A stretch of 64,000 bases of DNA from Xanthomonas arboricola pv. guizotiae (GTDB lineage Bacteria; Pseudomonadota; Gammaproteobacteria; Xanthomonadales; Xanthomonadaceae), in NCBI RefSeq assembly GCF_002940205.1, contig NZ_MDSK01000019.1:29707-93706 (forward strand). The letters run 5' to 3'. Each line of letters starts with the position of its first letter. The stretch's first letter is position 1. The notes below the pieces were generated by a model. The model did not search any database and was not told the DNA's origin. It worked only from the letters and a program-made list of their open reading frames with translations. The position numbers and the translations under genes were made by a program. Positions 7,626 to 17,290 of this stretch are shown here, one piece after another.

Positions 7626-9608
7626 TCATTGCGCGCCGGCCGCTTCGGCTGCCGATGGCGCGCGGTAGGCGATCAGGTGCGGTGCGTCGGCGACGAAGCG
7701 GTCCAGCACGCCATCGGCGATCTTGACCGGGCCACCGAAGCGCGTGGCGCCAGGAATCGAGACAATCGCCGCGGCGTCGGCAGCGATCCGCCTGGCATCG
7801 GCAAACGCAACCGACGCCTGCGCGTCACCGCGATTGGCGGCATCCAGCCCGGCCGCGGTCTGCTGCAGCGCGCGGCCCCAGCCTTCCATCGCCTCCAGCC
7901 AGGGGCGCGATTGCTCCGCAAAGCCCTTGTCGGCCACGCCTGCGCGAATGCTCTGCGGCGCGGCCGCGAACGCGTCGGCCGTGCGCGCCAGCTCGGCGAT
8001 GGCCTGGCTGCGCGCTGCCGCATCGCCGAGCGCAATCGTCTCGCGCACCTGGTCGAGCACGGCTTTCAGCCGCGGTGCCTGTTGCTGCCACGGCTGGCTG
8101 CCGAAGGTCGGCGCCAGATGCTGGGTGTCGAAGAAGGTCAGCAGCGCGGCGGTCACCTGCGCGTCGCCACCGGCCAGGTCGCGTGCGGCCGCATGCCAGG
8201 TGCGCTGGGCGTCGTAGCCGGTGTCGTTCCAGGCGAAGGCGGTCAGCCCCATCACCGCCACCCGGCTGGGCACTTCCTGATTCATCGGGTTGGAGACGAT
8301 GCCGGACAACTCCGCCGACAGGCCGGCCTCGCGGCGCGCATACGGCGCCATCAGCAGGCGCCCGGCCGAGGTTTCGAAATCGTTGACCGGGTAGTTGTCC
8401 CACAGCAGCGTCTTGCGGCCGAACGCCTTGGTGGCCGCGCGCGCATCCGGGATGGAAATGGCCGGCGGCACCACGTCGGTGCCGGTCCACTGCACCACGA
8501 TCTTCGGGTCCAGATGCTTGCGCAGCGCTTCCTTGTACGGGCTTTCCTTGGCGTCGTAATACTCGGTCGGCACCATGATCAATTCCGAGGCTGCATCGTG
8601 GCGGGCGACCAGATCGGCCTGCACCAGGTTGAGCAGATGCGACTGCGCGATACCGGCCGCCTGCGCGTCGGATGCGCCGAAGGTGGTCTGGTCGCGCTCG
8701 CAGTTCCACTTGGTGTATTCGATATCGTCCAGCGCCACGTAGAAACTGCGCACGCCCAGCGCGCGGAACGCATCGAACTTGCGCAGCAGCGCCTTGGCAT
8801 CGGCCGGATCGGAGAAGCACACCGTGGGGCCGGGCGAAATCGCATAGACGAAATCGACGTGGTTGCGCCTGGCGGTGGCGGCCAGTTGGCCCAGCGCCTT
8901 CAAGGTCGCCTTCGGGTACGGTTCGCGCCAGCGATCGCGCGCGTAGGGATCGTCCTTGGGGCTGTAGATGAAGGTGTTGGCCTTGGTGCGGGCGAGGAAG
9001 TCGATGTGCTTGCTGCGATCGCTCATCGACCACGGCGCGCCGTAGAAGCCCTCGATCGTGCCGCGGATCGGCATCGCCGGATGATCCTGGATCGCCAGGG
9101 TCGGAATGGCCGGGCGCTCGACCAGCTGGCGCAGCGTCTGCGCCGCGTGGAACAGCCCGTCGTTGTCATGACCGGCCAGCGTGATCAGGCTGCCGGTGCC
9201 GAGCGCCACGCTGGCGAGCGTATAGCCCTCCTTGTGGGTGTCCTGCACCGCCTTGCTGCGGGTCAGCGCATCGCGCACCACTGCCGCCTCGCCGGTGCCG
9301 AGCACGATGTGCGGGCGGTCGAGCTTGGCCGGCAGACGCGCCGCGGTGGCGATCTTGGTGACGCCGGCCGTACCGAGGATGCGGCGTACCAGCGCCACGG
9401 ACTCCGGATCCGCACCCGGCGCCGCCACCAGCACCACTGACTGACCCAGCGCGACGGTGCCGCCCTCCAGCGTGATCGAGACCGGCGCGGGGAAGATCGC
9501 CGGCTGGGTGACCGGCTGGGCCAGCGCGGGGACTGTTGCCGCTGCCAGGCCCGCTGCCAGCCAGAGCGAGAGCGGGCGCAAGCCCGACTTCCTATCGCGT
9601 CGCTTCAT
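7626..9608 (-). CDS. Secreted GH84 beta-N-acetylglucosaminidase (O-GlcNAcase/hyaluronidase family)
   Basis: 660 residues with a Sec signal (LWLAAGLAAATVPALAQ, about 15-31). An N-terminal GH20b-like domain (about 35-165) precedes the GH84 catalytic barrel from about 170 (IRGTIEGFYGAPWS). The catalytic Asp pair is in VALDDIEYTKW (Asp294-Asp295), the substrate-assisted mechanism signature of this family. A helical C-terminal part follows. It would remove terminal beta-GlcNAc in the periplasm or outside the cell, for example from plant N-glycans or peptidoglycan fragments; the true substrate cannot be read from sequence. It is transcribed alone. Confidence 0.88.
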   Translation of the reverse strand: MKRRDRKSGLRPLSLWLAAGLAAATVPALAQPVTQPAIFPAPVSITLEGGTVALGQSVVLVAAPGADPESVALVRRILGTAGVTKIATAARLPAKLDRPHIVLGTGEAAVVRDALTRSKAVQDTHKEGYTLASVALGTGSLITLAGHDNDGLFHAAQTLRQLVERPAIPTLAIQDHPAMPIRGTIEGFYGAPWSMSDRSKHIDFLARTKANTFIYSPKDDPYARDRWREPYPKATLKALGQLAATARRNHVDFVYAISPGPTVCFSDPADAKALLRKFDAFRALGVRSFYVALDDIEYTKWNCERDQTTFGASDAQAAGIAQSHLLNLVQADLVARHDAASELIMVPTEYYDAKESPYKEALRKHLDPKIVVQWTGTDVVPPAISIPDARAATKAFGRKTLLWDNYPVNDFETSAGRLLMAPYARREAGLSAELSGIVSNPMNQEVPSRVAVMGLTAFAWNDTGYDAQRTWHAAARDLAGGDAQVTAALLTFFDTQHLAPTFGSQPWQQQAPRLKAVLDQVRETIALGDAAARSQAIAELARTADAFAAAPQSIRAGVADKGFAEQSRPWLEAMEGWGRALQQTAAGLDAANRGDAQASVAFADARRIAADAAAIVSIPGATRFGGPVKIADGVLDRFVADAPHLIAYRAPSAAEAAGAQ

Positions 9609-10055
9609 TCCCGAACTCCGGTATTGAAATGGTATTAGGCCCTAGAGTAGGCAAGTCGTCGTGCGGCGACAAGCGCACCCTGCCTTGGGATATTTCGACT
9701 GACGACAGGGCCACAGGCCGAATCGCGGCACGGCGCTGGTGCCAATGCCGGCCTCAGGCCCCGGATCCGATCTGCGGTATTGAATATGAGCACGCGTGCG
9801 GCGCGGCACCGCTCGGGTCATGTCGCGGACCAGCTGCTCGGATGAAGTTGCGCCGGCGCGCCATCTCGCAGCTGCATCGGCCGTCGATGGCCAGATGCCG
9901 CCTGCCTACGGCGAACAACGACCCACGACGCAATTATGGACGCCGCGGCGCTGGGTCGCGGCAATCGGGCGATGACGGGTGCGATATCCCAACAGCCGGC
10001 CAATCGCCTGGGCAGCAGCAGCGCAACGGCGCTGCAGGCGCTGCCCGCCGACGCC
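9609..10055. other. Intergenic region upstream of the GH84 gene
   Basis: 447 bases between the GH84 start and the glnB stop. The decamer CGGTATTGAA occurs twice in direct orientation (9619-9628 and 9775-9784); the first copy is 11 bases before the GH84 start codon, followed by ATGGTATTAGG. This may be a regulator site for amino-sugar control, but that is conjecture. No gene is seen. Confidence 0.35.
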
Positions 10056-10484
<429 letters not shown>

Positions 10485-10571
10485 CTATCCTTACCGCCTG
10501 CCGACTGCCTTGCCGATGTCCCGCGTGTCCCGGCCTGCACTAGGCTTCCTACGGACCTGCGGAGAACACCC

Positions 10572-10850
10572 ATGATCGATTTCAACCAGCTCGACGACCT
10601 CGCCCGCCGCCTCAGCGATCTGGTGCCGCCGGGCCTGCGCCAATCGCGCGAAGAACTGCAGAGCACCTTCAAGGGCGCGCTGCAGGCCGGCCTGGGCAAG
10701 CTGGACCTGGTCACCCGCGAAGAGTTCGACGTGCAGCGCGCGGTGCTGCTGCGCACGCGCGAAAAACTCGATGCGCTGGAGCAGGCGGTGGCCGCGCTGG
10801 AAGCCCGCGCGCCTGCCACGCCGCCCCCGGCGCCAACTGCCGCTCCCTGA
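10572..10850 (+). CDS. ubiK: UbiK/BMFP-domain accessory protein (YqiC family)
   Basis: A 92-residue protein starting MIDFNQLDDLARRLSDLVPPGL, typical of the YqiC/UbiK family. The second half (VTREEFDVQRAVLLRTREKLDALEQAVAALEA, split over about 45-78) forms a heptad coiled coil, and the tail is Pro/Ala-rich. In E. coli UbiK assists ubiquinone biosynthesis with UbiJ and trimerises through its coiled coil; older names are membrane-fusogenic BMFP proteins. It lies 15 bases before comM and is probably co-transcribed. Confidence 0.85.
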   Translation: MIDFNQLDDLARRLSDLVPPGLRQSREELQSTFKGALQAGLGKLDLVTREEFDVQRAVLLRTREKLDALEQAVAALEARAPATPPPAPTAAP

Positions 10851-10865
10851 CCAAGGCCTTCCACC

Positions 10866-12386
10866 ATGAGTCTGGCGCTGGTGCACAGCCGTGCCCGCGT
10901 GGGGGTGCATGCGCCTGAGGTTCGGGTGGAGGTGCATCTCTCCGGCGGGCTTCCCTCCACCCAGATCGTGGGCCTGCCCGAGGCCGCGGTGCGCGAATCG
11001 CGCGAACGCGTGCGTGCGGCGCTGCTGTGCGCACAATTCGAGTTTCCTGCCCGGCGCATCACCATCAATCTGGCCCCGGCCGACTTGCCGAAGGAAGGCG
11101 GCCGCTTCGACCTGCCGATCGCCCTCGGCATCCTGGCCGCCAGCGGGCAGATCGATCGCCAGACCCTGGCCGACTACGAGTTTCTCGGCGAACTGGCGCT
11201 GACCGGCGAGTTGCGTGGCGTCGACGGCGTGCTGCCGGCAGCACTGGCTGCCGCGCAGGCCGGGCGACGGCTGATCGTGCCGCTGGTCAACGGTGCCGAA
11301 GCGGCTGTCGCCGGGCATGTCGAGGCCTTCACCGCACGCACGCTGCTGGAAGTCTGCGCCGCGCTCAACGGCAGCCAACCGGCGCCCGCTGCCGAAGTGG
11401 CGATCCTGGCGCTCGGCGCGCGTGCGCTGCCCGACATGGCCGATGTGCGCGGCCAGCCGCACGCGCGTCGCGCGCTGGAGATCGCCGCCGCCGGCGGTCA
11501 CCATCTGCTGCTGGTCGGCAGCCCGGGCTGCGGCAAGACCTTGCTCGCCTCGCGCCTGCCCGGCCTGTTGCCGGAATCCAGCGAGGCCGAGGCACTGGAA
11601 ACCGCTGCCATCACCTCGGTCAGCGGCCGCGGTCTGGATCTTGCGCGCTGGCGGCAGCGGCCCTATCGGGCCCCGCATCACACTGCCAGCGCGGTCGCGT
11701 TGGTCGGTGGCGGCACCCATCCACGCCCGGGCGAGATCTCGCTGGCCCACAACGGCGTGCTGTTTCTGGACGAATTGCCCGAGTGGCAGCGGCAGACGCT
11801 GGAAGTATTGCGCGAGCCACTGGAATCGGGCCTGGTGACGATCTCGCGCGCAGCGCGCAGCGTGGATTTCCCGGCACGGTTCCAGTTGGTTGCTGCCATG
11901 AACCCCTGCCCATGCGGTTGGGCCGGCGATGGCAGCGGGCGTTGCCGCTGCAGCAGCGACAGCATCCGCCGCTATCGCAGCCGCATCTCCGGCCCGTTGC
12001 TGGACCGGATCGACCTGCATGTCGAAGTGCCGCGACTGCCCCCGCAGGCCTTGCGCAGCGGCGATCCCGGCGAGGGCAGCGCCAGCATGCGTGCCCGCGT
12101 GGTGGCCGCACGCCAACGGCAACTCGCGCGTGCCGGCGCACCCAACGCACACCTGGATCAGGCACAGACCGATCATCACTGCCGCCTGCAGGGCGACGAT
12201 CAGCTGCTGCTGGAACGCGCCATCGAACACCTGCAGCTCTCCGCGCGCTCGATGCATCGCATCCTGCGCGTGGCTCGTACCATCGCCGATCTCGACGACA
12301 GTGCGGCCATTGCCACCGGGCATCTGACCGAGGCCATCGGCTACCGCAAACTGGATCGCGCCATCGGCACGGCGAGCGCGGCGTAG
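10866..12386 (+). CDS. comM: ComM/YifB-family AAA+ ATPase (Mg-chelatase-like)
   Basis: 506 residues with an N-terminal ChlI-like Lon-protease-fold domain (about 20-145). The AAA+ core has Walker A GSPGCGKT (218-225), Walker B VLFLDEL (298-304) and the NPCPCG element, and the C-terminal domain ends with a predicted helical bundle (about 400-500). ComM is a branch-migration helicase that helps integrate DNA during natural transformation; homologues are very widespread. Despite the 'Mg-chelatase' label there is no chlorophyll pathway here. It directly follows ubiK. Confidence 0.93.
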   Translation: MSLALVHSRARVGVHAPEVRVEVHLSGGLPSTQIVGLPEAAVRESRERVRAALLCAQFEFPARRITINLAPADLPKEGGRFDLPIALGILAASGQIDRQTLADYEFLGELALTGELRGVDGVLPAALAAAQAGRRLIVPLVNGAEAAVAGHVEAFTARTLLEVCAALNGSQPAPAAEVAILALGARALPDMADVRGQPHARRALEIAAAGGHHLLLVGSPGCGKTLLASRLPGLLPESSEAEALETAAITSVSGRGLDLARWRQRPYRAPHHTASAVALVGGGTHPRPGEISLAHNGVLFLDELPEWQRQTLEVLREPLESGLVTISRAARSVDFPARFQLVAAMNPCPCGWAGDGSGRCRCSSDSIRRYRSRISGPLLDRIDLHVEVPRLPPQALRSGDPGEGSASMRARVVAARQRQLARAGAPNAHLDQAQTDHHCRLQGDDQLLLERAIEHLQLSARSMHRILRVARTIADLDDSAAIATGHLTEAIGYRKLDRAIGTASAA

Positions 12387-12667
12387 CAGCGCCGATCCAA
12401 ACGCCTCAACGTGGTGGCCTTGGTCCACCGTACGACGATGCCGCGCGGCTTCGTTGTGACGCTCAGGAGTTCGAGACGGCAATGCGATCGATCGCTGCAT
12501 CCATCGCAGCACTATCTGCTGCCGGTTCGTCTGCAGGGTGCGTGCACGTGCTCCATCGGGCAGCACAGCATTCGCCGGTACGTCCACACGCCCTCTCCAG
12601 CGCCCGCAACATCCATTTCATGGCCATGCACGTACAACGTCCGCCACACCACTGCGCAGAGGCCGCC

Positions 12668-13177
12668 ATGAGCCGACTTCCCGACCTAGTCACCGTCCCG
12701 TCCCTGGATCTGAATCGCTATCTGGGCACCTGGTACGAAATCGCACGGCTGCCGATTCGCTTCGAGGATGCCGATTGCACCGATGTGTCGGCGCACTATT
12801 CGTTGCAGGACGATGGCAGGGTGCGGGTGCAGAACCGCTGCCTGAGCGCTGAGGGCGAGCTGGAAGAAGCGATCGGCGAAGCGCGCGCCATCGACGACAG
12901 CAATGCACGACTGGAGGTCACCTTCCTGCCCGAGGGCCTGCGCTGGATTCCTTTCACCAAAGGCGACTACTGGGTGATGCGCATCGATGCGGACTACACC
13001 GCTGCGCTGGTCGGTGGCCCCGACCGCAAGTATCTGTGGCTGCTGGCGAGGCTGCCGCAGCTGGACGAAAACATTACCCAGGCCTATCTGGCGCACGCGC
13101 GCGAACAGGGCTTCGATCTGGCCCCGCTGATCCACACCCCGCACACCGGGCGGCTGACCGAGCAGCCACTTACCTGA
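12668..13177 (+). CDS. Lipocalin family protein (Blc-like)
   Basis: 169 residues with the lipocalin signature LNRYLGTWYEIARLP (GxW at about 18-20) and the second conserved segment YWVMRIDADYTAALVGGPDRKYLWLLAR, split over about 99-126. The family forms an 8-strand calyx that binds lipids, and Blc of E. coli binds lysophospholipids. There is no signal peptide or lipobox at this start, unlike outer-membrane Blc. The ATG at 12668 has AGAGG upstream; an in-frame ATG at 12620 would add 16 residues without creating a signal. It probably acts in the cytoplasm unless a start further upstream is used. Confidence 0.85.
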   Translation: MSRLPDLVTVPSLDLNRYLGTWYEIARLPIRFEDADCTDVSAHYSLQDDGRVRVQNRCLSAEGELEEAIGEARAIDDSNARLEVTFLPEGLRWIPFTKGDYWVMRIDADYTAALVGGPDRKYLWLLARLPQLDENITQAYLAHAREQGFDLAPLIHTPHTGRLTEQPLT

Positions 13178-13331
13178 CTGCTGCGCCAAGCTCACACAGC
13201 AGCCTTCGACATCCCTGGCGAAGGCGCGCACCCTGGACCAGCGAATGTCTGGTGTGTCTGGAGATTGGGGTTGCGGATAGCTCGACTGTCGAGCCAGACC
13301 CTAAAGCGGCTGAGCTGCGGCTTGGCTGCAG

Positions 13332-13439
13332 GGCCCTCGCCCGCCCACCATCGCAGGACACGCCGCAAGTACGTGCCTGTCGGCGCTGACGCGGCACCCA
13401 TGCCGCGTAAGGTCCTGCGACGGTAGGCAGGCAAGGACC
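13332..13439. repeat. Large palindromic repeat, copy A1
   Basis: Arms 13332-13359 and 13412-13439 are imperfect 28-base complements. They enclose the hairpin TGACGCGGCA-CC-CATGCCGCG-type core at about 13387-13408. The same element lies at 52585-52692 (A2) and, inverted, at 13630-13731 (B1) and 52894-53001 (B2). The base pair next to the inner junction differs between copies with compensation (CAGGAC/GTCCTG here, CGGGAC/GTCCCG in A2). Confidence 0.75.
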
Positions 13440-13629
13440 AGTGGAGATGGCCGGTGGGCGCGGGCAAGCAAGGCAAGACATGGGTTGTTCGGATCACTGT
13501 GTATGCCACCGGCTGCCCCGCATAAGCCGCGCAGCAGAGAGGTTTTCAACGCGCAACCGACAGACGTCTCGTGTGCCCGCCGCAAGCTCAGGAACAGGCT
13601 TTCGAGAAAGCAGCCGACCAACTCGCTAG

Positions 13630-13731
13630 TGCGCTGCCCCTGCCGCTTGCGGGGCCCCTGGCGGCATGGATGGCAGCCACGGGTCACTCAGGGATTCACG
13701 GCGTGTCCCGCAAGCGGTGGGGGCACCGCGC
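13630..13731. repeat. Large palindromic repeat, copy B1 (inverted relative to A1)
   Basis: The left arm (about 13630-13656, CCGCTTGCGGGG inside) pairs with the right arm (about 13705-13731, TCCCGCAAGCGG inside). The core GGCGGCATGGATGGCAGCC has degraded symmetry. The reverse complement matches copy A. Together A1 and B1 form a head-to-head pair about 400 bases long in the gap after the lipocalin gene; the DNA between them also resembles that between A2 and B2. Confidence 0.7.
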
Positions 13732-13796
13732 CCCCTCGACCTGCCAGCTCCCACCTCTGTGGTGTTCGACGACTGGCGAGCGGATCGCAGCCCGAC

Positions 13797-13973
13797 TCAA
13801 CCGTTGAGCGTGCCCAGATCCTTGGCTGCAGCCTGCGCGCCTTCCAGGCTGTCGAAGGCGACGCCGGTGTCGCCGACCACGTACTTGGTCAGCTCGCCAT
13901 CGCGGGTGGTTTCCTGCATCTTGAAGATCGGCACCGCATCGGTGCCGCCGACGCGCTCTTTCTGCGTTGTCAT
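13797..13973 (-). CDS. Small conserved hypothetical protein (58 aa)
   Basis: MTTQKERVGGTDAVPIFKMQ opens a 58-residue soluble protein that continues with KYVVGDTGVAFDSLEGAQAA. The start at 13973 is supported by a strong GGAGG seven bases upstream (CTGGAGGAATCACC). No signal peptide, membrane segment or known domain is visible. The pattern of short strands followed by a helix (SLEGAQAAAKDLG) suggests a small folded domain. Function unknown. Confidence 0.65.
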   Translation of the reverse strand: MTTQKERVGGTDAVPIFKMQETTRDGELTKYVVGDTGVAFDSLEGAQAAAKDLGTLNG

Positions 13974-14344
13974 GGTGATTCCTCCAGGGAGAGTGCCTTG
14001 CACGAGGCCGGATGGCGCCGCGGCTCCCGCTTGGGAGCACAGGCAACCCGACCCTAGCGCGCTGGCTGGTGCAGGCGCGTGAATCCATTGACAAGGCCTG
14101 TTGCCTTGTCGCCCGGCATCGTCGTCTGCAAAAAATCACGTCTGCTTCGCTCCGCGAACGCGCGCAACCCACGCGTCTGTCGTACATTCGCGACGTGCCG
14201 CCTCAACAGTCCACCGTCTCTGTCTTCACCGTCCTCGCGCGGCATGTCCGCGTGCGGGGTTGCCACGCCGTGGCTTTCGTGGGGCGATGCGCGTCCGCGT
14301 CGCTGTGCACGGGCTGTCGTGCGTGAGCATCCCTCCACACAGAT
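13974..14344. other. Divergent intergenic region before the EAL gene
   Basis: 371 bases between the 58-residue gene (minus) and the CSS/EAL gene (plus). It must hold both promoters. I see no repeat and no unmistakable -10/-35 pair. Confidence 0.35.
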
Positions 14345-15916
14345 GTGGGTGGTGAGGTGAAGCGTCAACGCATCATCAGTCTGACCGTGTTGCTGGTAGT
14401 GCTGTGCGCAATGCTTCCGGTCAGCCTGTCCTACTACCTGGCCTGGCGGCTGGCGCTGGAGCGCGAGGAAAGCAAGCTCGCGCAGCTCGCGGCACTGTCG
14501 ATCCGGCGTACCGACACCGCCTTCAACGAGGCCCATGGCGCGCTTCTGAGCATGGGCGCATCGCAACTGCCGCCCTGCTCGCAGTCGCAGCTGGCGCAGA
14601 TGCGCGCGCTGGTGCTGGCCAGTCACTACATCGTCGAACTGGGATACATGCAGCAAGGCCGGCTGCGCTGCACCTCGTGGGGGCCATCCCCGCAAACGGT
14701 TGCACACACCACTGCCGACTTCGTGGTCAAGCGCGGCATTGCGGTCACCACGCGGCTGCGCCCGCTGGCCAATCCGCAACACCCGCTGATGGCCCTGCAA
14801 CTGGGGGACTACAACGTCCTGATCAATCCGACCACGCTGACCGACATCAATCTGCCGCCCGGCCTGCAGTTGGCGATCGGCACGCCGGACGGGCAGATAC
14901 TGAGCAGTACCGGCACCGCTGCGGAGCGGCTGCTGATCGCACCGCCGACCGATGCCTCCGGCACCGGCGCAGATGCCCAGGTGTTGTCCGGCCGCGACCG
15001 CCGCGGCGACTGGGCCGCCGTCGTTACCGAGCCGGTGGCCTATTTACGCGGGCCGCTGGCGGCCGCACGGCTGCAGGTGGTGCCGGTCGGCATTGCGCTG
15101 GCATTGCTGTTGGTCAGCCTGGTGATCTGGATATCGCGGCGGCGGTTGTCGCCGTTGGCGCGGCTGGAAATCGCCGTCCAGCGCAACGAGTTCGTGGTGC
15201 ACTACCAGCCGATCATCGCGCTCGATACCGGCGTCTGCGTCGGTGCCGAGGCGCTGGTGCGCTGGCAGCAATCCGATGGCGTGCTGATCCCGCCCGATGC
15301 CTTCATCCCGCTGGCCGAAGAAAGCGGCTTGATCCTGCCGATCACCGACCTGGTGGTGGCCGAAGTCATCCGCGACCTCGGCCCCACCCTGGCGAGCGAC
15401 CCTTCCCTGCACGTGGCCATCAATGTCTCCGCCGAAGACATCAAGAGCGGCCGTGTGCAGACCGTGCTTGCCCAGGCGCTGCATGGCACCGGCGTGGAAA
15501 GCGGGCAGGTGTGGGTGGAAGCGACCGAACGCAGCCTGATGGACATCGAAGCGGCACGCACCACCATCACCCATCTGCGCGGTGCCGGCCACACGGTGTC
15601 GATCGACGACTTCGGCACCGGGTACTCGAGCCTGCAATACCTGCAAGGGCTGCCGCTGGATGCGCTGAAGATCGACAAGTCGTTCGTGGATACCATCGGC
15701 ACCCACTCGGCCACCAGCGCGGTGACCTCGCACATCATCGACATGGCCAAGACGCTGCAGTTGCGCACCATTGCCGAAGGCGTGGAACGGCAGGAACAGC
15801 TGGACTACCTGCGCGCGCACGGCGTGGACCTGGCGCAGGGCTGGCTGTTCTCGCGCGCGCTGCCGGCCACCGGCTTCATCGCCTACCACGCGCTGATGCG
15901 CGGCGCTGCGCACTGA
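14345..15916 (+). CDS. Membrane c-di-GMP phosphodiesterase, CSS-motif sensor plus EAL domain
   Basis: 523 residues. TM1 (about 12-34) and TM2 (about 240-263) flank a periplasmic CSS-type redox-sensing domain, with the Cys in PPCSQSQL and the one in RCTSWG as the expected pair. The cytoplasmic EAL domain (about 275-515) has EALVRW, the metal-binding NVS..E region and the DDFGTGYS loop, and ends with EGVE and QGW. All catalytic motifs look intact, so hydrolysis of c-di-GMP to pGpG is expected. In the family, DsbA/DsbB-dependent disulfide formation in the CSS domain tunes activity. The start is a GTG at 14345, or GTG at 14357 giving MKRQRIIS; no ATG fits. Confidence 0.9.
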   Translation: MGGEVKRQRIISLTVLLVVLCAMLPVSLSYYLAWRLALEREESKLAQLAALSIRRTDTAFNEAHGALLSMGASQLPPCSQSQLAQMRALVLASHYIVELGYMQQGRLRCTSWGPSPQTVAHTTADFVVKRGIAVTTRLRPLANPQHPLMALQLGDYNVLINPTTLTDINLPPGLQLAIGTPDGQILSSTGTAAERLLIAPPTDASGTGADAQVLSGRDRRGDWAAVVTEPVAYLRGPLAAARLQVVPVGIALALLLVSLVIWISRRRLSPLARLEIAVQRNEFVVHYQPIIALDTGVCVGAEALVRWQQSDGVLIPPDAFIPLAEESGLILPITDLVVAEVIRDLGPTLASDPSLHVAINVSAEDIKSGRVQTVLAQALHGTGVESGQVWVEATERSLMDIEAARTTITHLRGAGHTVSIDDFGTGYSSLQYLQGLPLDALKIDKSFVDTIGTHSATSAVTSHIIDMAKTLQLRTIAEGVERQEQLDYLRAHGVDLAQGWLFSRALPATGFIAYHALMRGAAH

Positions 15917-16123
15917 GCAGGACCGCTACGGCAGAGCGCACTGACCTGGGCCGTCACGACGCGCAGTGGACCAACGGCCACGGCGATCCAGGCAGGGCAC
16001 TGGCCCATGCGCGCGCACGGCATGCGCGCACCGCAGCGAAGGTGTTCAGCACTGTCGCAACCACCGCTGCTGCGCGCCGGACGATACGCGAGCTGGCGTG
16101 GCGAGCAGGCCGAACTGGCCCCG

Positions 16124-16149
16124 AAAAAAGGCCGCCAATGATGGCGGCC
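16124..16149 (-). terminator. Rho-independent terminator of the desaturase operon
   Basis: On the minus strand GGCCGCC, loop ATCATT and GGCGGCC are followed by TTTTTT (the A-run 16124-16129 on the plus strand), 7 bases after the desaturase stop. This is a textbook intrinsic terminator. Confidence 0.85.
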
Positions 16150-16156
16150 CGTTCGA

Positions 16157-17281
16157 TCAGGCGCTTTGCAGGGCGCCTTCGCGTTGGCGGCGTACCGGCT
16201 TGGGCCGGCTCGGGAACGCGTGCCGCACGATCCGCCACATCACCTGGCCGAACTGACGCGGCAGCGAGCCGGTGTTGTAGTGCTGGCCGTAGCGCGCACA
16301 GACCTGCTTCACCTCGACCGCGATCTGCGCGTAGCGATTGGCCGGCAGGTCCGGGTAGAAGTGATGCTCGATCTGGTGGCTCAGATTGCCCGACAGCACG
16401 TTCATCAGCTTGCCGCCGGTGAGGTTCGAGGAACCCCGCAGCTGACGCAGATACCAGTGGCCGCGCGACTCGTTGCGGATCGACTCCTTCGGGAACACTT
16501 CCGCATCGGCGGTGAAGTGGCCGCAGAAGATGATCACGAAGGTCCAGATGCTGCGCAGCACGTTGGCGGCAAGATTGCCCAGCAGCACGGTCAGGAAGAA
16601 CGGGCCGGCCAGCAGCGGGAACACGATGTAGTCCTTGAGCATCTGGCGGCCCATCTTGCGGCCCACAGGAAGGAACGAGGCGCGCAATTCGGCCGCCTTC
16701 ATCTTGCCGGCGAACCAGCGGCCCAGACGCAGGTCCTGGATCGCCACGCCCCATTCGAACAGCAGCGCGAACACCACCGCGATGAAGGGCTGCAGCAGGT
16801 AGAACGGGCGCCAGCGCTGTTCGGGGAAGATGCGCAGCAGGCCGTAGCCGATGTCGTCGTCCATGCCGCGCACATTGGTGTAGGTGTGGTGCTTGAAGTT
16901 GTGCGTCTTGCGCCAGTTGTCGCCGGTGGCAACGATGTCCCACTCGTAGGTGTTGCCGTTGAGCTGCGGGTCGCCCATCCAGTCGTACTGGCCGTGCATG
17001 ACGTTGTGGCCCAGCTCCATGTTCTCCAGGATCTTGGACAGGGTCAGCAGCAGCACGCCGGCGATCCACGCCGGGATCAGCACGCTGTGCACGAACGCGC
17101 CCAGGAACAGCAGCGCGCGACCGGCCACGCCGGTCCAGCGCACCGCCGCCACGATGCGGCGGATGTAACGCGCATCGGCGGCGCCGACCTGGCTCTGCAC
17201 GCGGGCGCGGATGGCATCGAGCTCGTCGCCGAAGGACTGCAGTTCGGCAGCGGACAGGGCGCGGTTGTGGACTCGGCTCAT
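16157..17281 (-). CDS. Membrane fatty-acid (acyl-CoA) desaturase, DesB-like
   Basis: 374 residues with the three di-iron histidine boxes: HNVMH (92-96), HNFKHH (127-132) and QIEHH (303-307). Hydrophobic segments at about 55-85 and 150-175, and further ones in the second half, fit an inner-membrane desaturase. It would insert a double bond in acyl chains using electrons passed through the reductase encoded 9 bases upstream. In Pseudomonas the equivalent desCB pair is controlled by the TetR repressor DesT; here a TetR gene is divergent from the operon. A strong terminator follows the stop. Confidence 0.88.
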   Translation of the reverse strand: MSRVHNRALSAAELQSFGDELDAIRARVQSQVGAADARYIRRIVAAVRWTGVAGRALLFLGAFVHSVLIPAWIAGVLLLTLSKILENMELGHNVMHGQYDWMGDPQLNGNTYEWDIVATGDNWRKTHNFKHHTYTNVRGMDDDIGYGLLRIFPEQRWRPFYLLQPFIAVVFALLFEWGVAIQDLRLGRWFAGKMKAAELRASFLPVGRKMGRQMLKDYIVFPLLAGPFFLTVLLGNLAANVLRSIWTFVIIFCGHFTADAEVFPKESIRNESRGHWYLRQLRGSSNLTGGKLMNVLSGNLSHQIEHHFYPDLPANRYAQIAVEVKQVCARYGQHYNTGSLPRQFGQVMWRIVRHAFPSRPKPVRRQREGALQSA

Positions 17282-17290
17282 GAAGATTCC

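Noticed and set aside
9619..9784. CGGTATTGAA repeats as an amino-sugar regulator box
   Set aside because: Two decamers are suggestive, but I cannot match them to a known NagR/NagQ-type site, so no regulator is claimed.
11027..12667. Long frame overlapping comM in another phase that runs into the lipocalin
   Set aside because: Only the last 169 codons (lipocalin) are real; the rest is an out-of-phase reading of comM, not a fusion protein.
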